Source: FEN-1297 sp046706945 (GTDB lineage: Bacteria; Bacteroidota; Ignavibacteria; Ignavibacteriales; Ignavibacteriaceae). Taken from it: DNA of 7,643 bases. The stretch spans positions 1 to 7,643 of the forward strand of contig JBJKOY010000496.1 of NCBI GenBank assembly GCA_046706945.1, written 5' to 3'. Position numbers and translations under genes: made by a program. The notes beneath the pieces were generated by a model, which searched no databases, was not told where the DNA came from, and worked only from the letters and a program-made list of their open reading frames with translations. Shown here piece after piece: positions 6,397-7,643 of this stretch; position 1 is the stretch's first letter, and each line of letters begins with the position of its first letter.

Positions 6397-6515
6397 TTTA
6401 TATTCTCGAGAAAAATTGAAAAAAATCACTTAAAACATCCCCATAAACCGTGCCATTTTAAGCCTATATTTATAACTATAGATTTATTAAAATTGTTAAT
6501 ATGTTGTTAAATAAT

Positions 6516-6545
6516 TCTATAAACTGAATTTTTGTCTTCTCACAA
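6516..6545 (-). promoter_or_regulatory. Possible promoter for korAB
   Basis: In the 214-base gap before korA, TTGTGA (6545-6540 on the minus strand) and TATAGA (6521-6516) are 18 bases apart and would give a leader of about 110 bases. The gap is very AT-rich, so other weak matches exist. No terminator is visible behind the lipoprotein gene, and readthrough cannot be excluded. Confidence 0.3.
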
Positions 6546-6610
6546 GTGGGAAATTACATTTTAATTGTTGGAATTTTGAAGGGTTTTTAAAATCTTGGAC
6601 TACCGGATAT

Positions 6611-7444
6611 TTAATTTTCGTGAAGAAGCCCGGACTTTTCAAGAAGTTTTCTTAATTCGTCTTCGATGCCGATTGTCTTGGCATTCCTGGAAATACTGGT
6701 CTTAAGCGTTTCTTTTAAATTTTTATCCGTCACCTCGGATATTTGAAAAGCAAGCATTTTGGTTAACTTGAGATAGCTTTCCTTTTTATTCCAGACCAGC
6801 AGGATAATTATTATTGCTATTATTCCGATAAGTATAATCAGCCAGACCGCATTCTTCTGTAAAAAATCTAGATTTTCTTTAATTGCCGGGTTAATATCTT
6901 TATTAATCCGGTTAATGATCGAATACATGGCGGAATCGACGATAGCTTTAATCATCCTGTTCGTCTTTTCCCCGATCAGCGTATCTCTTGCCGCACCTAA
7001 TTTCGAAAGCGTTGAATCGTTTAAAATATCCGGACCGATCCTTGTGGTGATCTTCGTTATGTATTCCTGCAGGTAAGAATCGAAGAACGAATTCCTCAGT
7101 CTGACCAGCTGCTCGGAAGTTTTCGGTCCGAGCAATCCGTTCTGCAGCCAGTTTACCAGATAGTTGTTGAAAACGGAATCCCTGATCCCGGTCAGCTGTA
7201 TATTCGTATTGTTTCCAATGTTTGTGATCAGGGAATCTAAAAGTTTATTTAATTGTTCTTTTGCTTCCGGGCCGGTTAAACTTTCCCGCATTCCTTGCAC
7301 GAGCCGGTATCCTACCGTATCGGCATTTTCCTTTATAGGCTTAACAAGTTCTTCGCTTATGCTGCCCGCGCTGTTTTTTAATCCGGAACATCCGTTTATT
7401 ATTAAAAAGAAGATAAATACGGTTAAATAATAGTATTTATGCAT
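6611..7444 (-). CDS. Predicted lipoprotein with internal membrane helix, function unknown
   Basis: The 277-residue protein begins with a lipoprotein signal, MHKYYYLTVFIFFLIINGC, with a lipobox I-N-G-C that makes C19 the lipidated residue. Residues 20-198 are polar and probably helical. They hold three copies of a short motif about 50 residues apart: LTGPEAKEQLNKLLDSLI (56-73), LLGPKTSEQLVRLRNSFF (104-121) and LIGEKTNRMIKAIVDSAM (156-173). A strong membrane helix follows at about 199-218 (WLIILIGIIAIIIILLVW), then WNKKESYLK and a charged helical tail to 277. By the positive-inside rule the tail would be cytoplasmic, so the protein may be tethered to the inner membrane at two points. It starts 10 bases after AAGGAAG (7461-7455), which overlaps the end of the preceding gene, so the two are probably co-transcribed. 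I do not recognise the family. An alternative is that the N-terminal segment stays as an uncleaved anchor. Confidence 0.85.
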   Translation of the reverse strand: MHKYYYLTVFIFFLIINGCSGLKNSAGSISEELVKPIKENADTVGYRLVQGMRESLTGPEAKEQLNKLLDSLITNIGNNTNIQLTGIRDSVFNNYLVNWLQNGLLGPKTSEQLVRLRNSFFDSYLQEYITKITTRIGPDILNDSTLSKLGAARDTLIGEKTNRMIKAIVDSAMYSIINRINKDINPAIKENLDFLQKNAVWLIILIGIIAIIIILLVWNKKESYLKLTKMLAFQISEVTDKNLKETLKTSISRNAKTIGIEDELRKLLEKSGLLHEN

Positions 7445-7451
7445 ACTTCCG

Positions 7452-7643
7452 TCACTTCCTTTGAATTAGTATTTGCGGATCCGCCCTGCCGGCTTCATCG
7501 TCCCACCTAAGCAATAAACTTCCGTTAGCCGGGATCAGCTTATCCTTTCCGTCCGCGGTAAAATGGAGGAACGTATATGTTTTGTCCTCCCTTAAGTCGG
7601 CGGTCGAGCTTTCTATTACCGGTATCCATGTACCGGTGTTGTA
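7452..7643 (-). CDS. Unrecognised protein, C-terminal 63 residues only
   Basis: A frame open from the window edge encodes YNTGTWIPVIESSTADLRED and so on to DDEAGRADPQILIQRK, then TGA at 7454-7452. It is polar, without a membrane helix or a T9SS sorting domain; the alternating hydrophobic pattern (TYTFLHF, GSLLLRW) suggests beta strands. It ends 7 bases before the lipoprotein ATG and its last codons carry that gene's ribosome-binding site, so the two are likely an operon. No function can be given from this fragment. Confidence 0.7.
   Translation of the reverse strand, partial: YNTGTWIPVIESSTADLREDKTYTFLHFTADGKDKLIPANGSLLLRWDDEAGRADPQILIQRK

Noticed and set aside
6397..6429. Upstream GTG start for korA at 6429, adding 11 residues
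   Set aside because: The extension has no counterpart in the second copy, has no ribosome-binding site and directly follows an in-frame stop; ATG 6396 is the better start.
6430..6456. Eight-codon leader frame MARFMGMF before korA
   Set aside because: Too short to support, without a ribosome-binding site or attenuator-like hairpins or a codon bias suggesting a leader peptide.
6438..6457. Sigma54-like TGGCACGG-N-ATGG before korA
   Set aside because: The -24 half looks right, but the required GC at -12 is GG here, so the consensus is not met.

Overview
The window looks like chromosome from a member of the Ignavibacteria/Chlorobi side of the FCB group, perhaps a Melioribacter-like organism. Two things suggest this. 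One gene ends in a textbook type IX secretion (T9SS, type A) sorting domain of the 'QNYPNPFNP ... SGVYIY ... KKFVLLK' kind. The 2-oxoacid:ferredoxin oxidoreductase genes are of the two-subunit KorAB type, with a fused gamma-alpha subunit, common in that group. This taxonomic call is an inference; no rRNA or other marker is present.

Every supported gene is on the minus strand, so transcription runs from high to low coordinates. In that order: (1) the last 63 codons of an unrecognised gene (7643-7452); (2) 7 bases later, a 277-residue predicted lipoprotein that also has one internal membrane helix (7444-6611); (3) a 214-base AT-rich gap with a possible promoter; (4) korA (6396-4546) and korB (4556-3519), overlapping by 11 bases and followed by a 12-bp perfect-stem hairpin terminator; (5) a 373-base gap holding that terminator, a possible promoter and a 76-base hairpin-forming element that is open on both strands; (6) a 526-residue T9SS-secreted protein built of four ~92-residue repeats plus the sorting domain (3145-1565); (7) a 307-base gap with a good sigma70-type promoter and a leader that could fold; (8) a second korA-like gene (1257-1), cut off by the window edge after 419 codons.

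KorA and KorB together make a thiamine-diphosphate and [4Fe-4S] enzyme. It oxidatively decarboxylates a 2-oxoacid (most likely 2-oxoglutarate) to the acyl-CoA with reduction of ferredoxin, or runs in reverse for CO2 fixation. The second korA is about 73% identical to the first without a single gap over 410 aligned residues (hand count). The locus therefore carries two versions of the enzyme, and a partner korB for the second copy is expected just outside the window. The secreted repeat protein between them has no evident metabolic link.

I found no complete new system. The points most worth following are the duplicated korA with an active-site-adjacent Glu-to-Asn change, the folded leader in front of the second korA, the hairpin/both-strand-open element at 3190-3424, and the four-repeat secreted protein. 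No tRNA, rRNA, CRISPR array, transposase or insertion sequence was seen.
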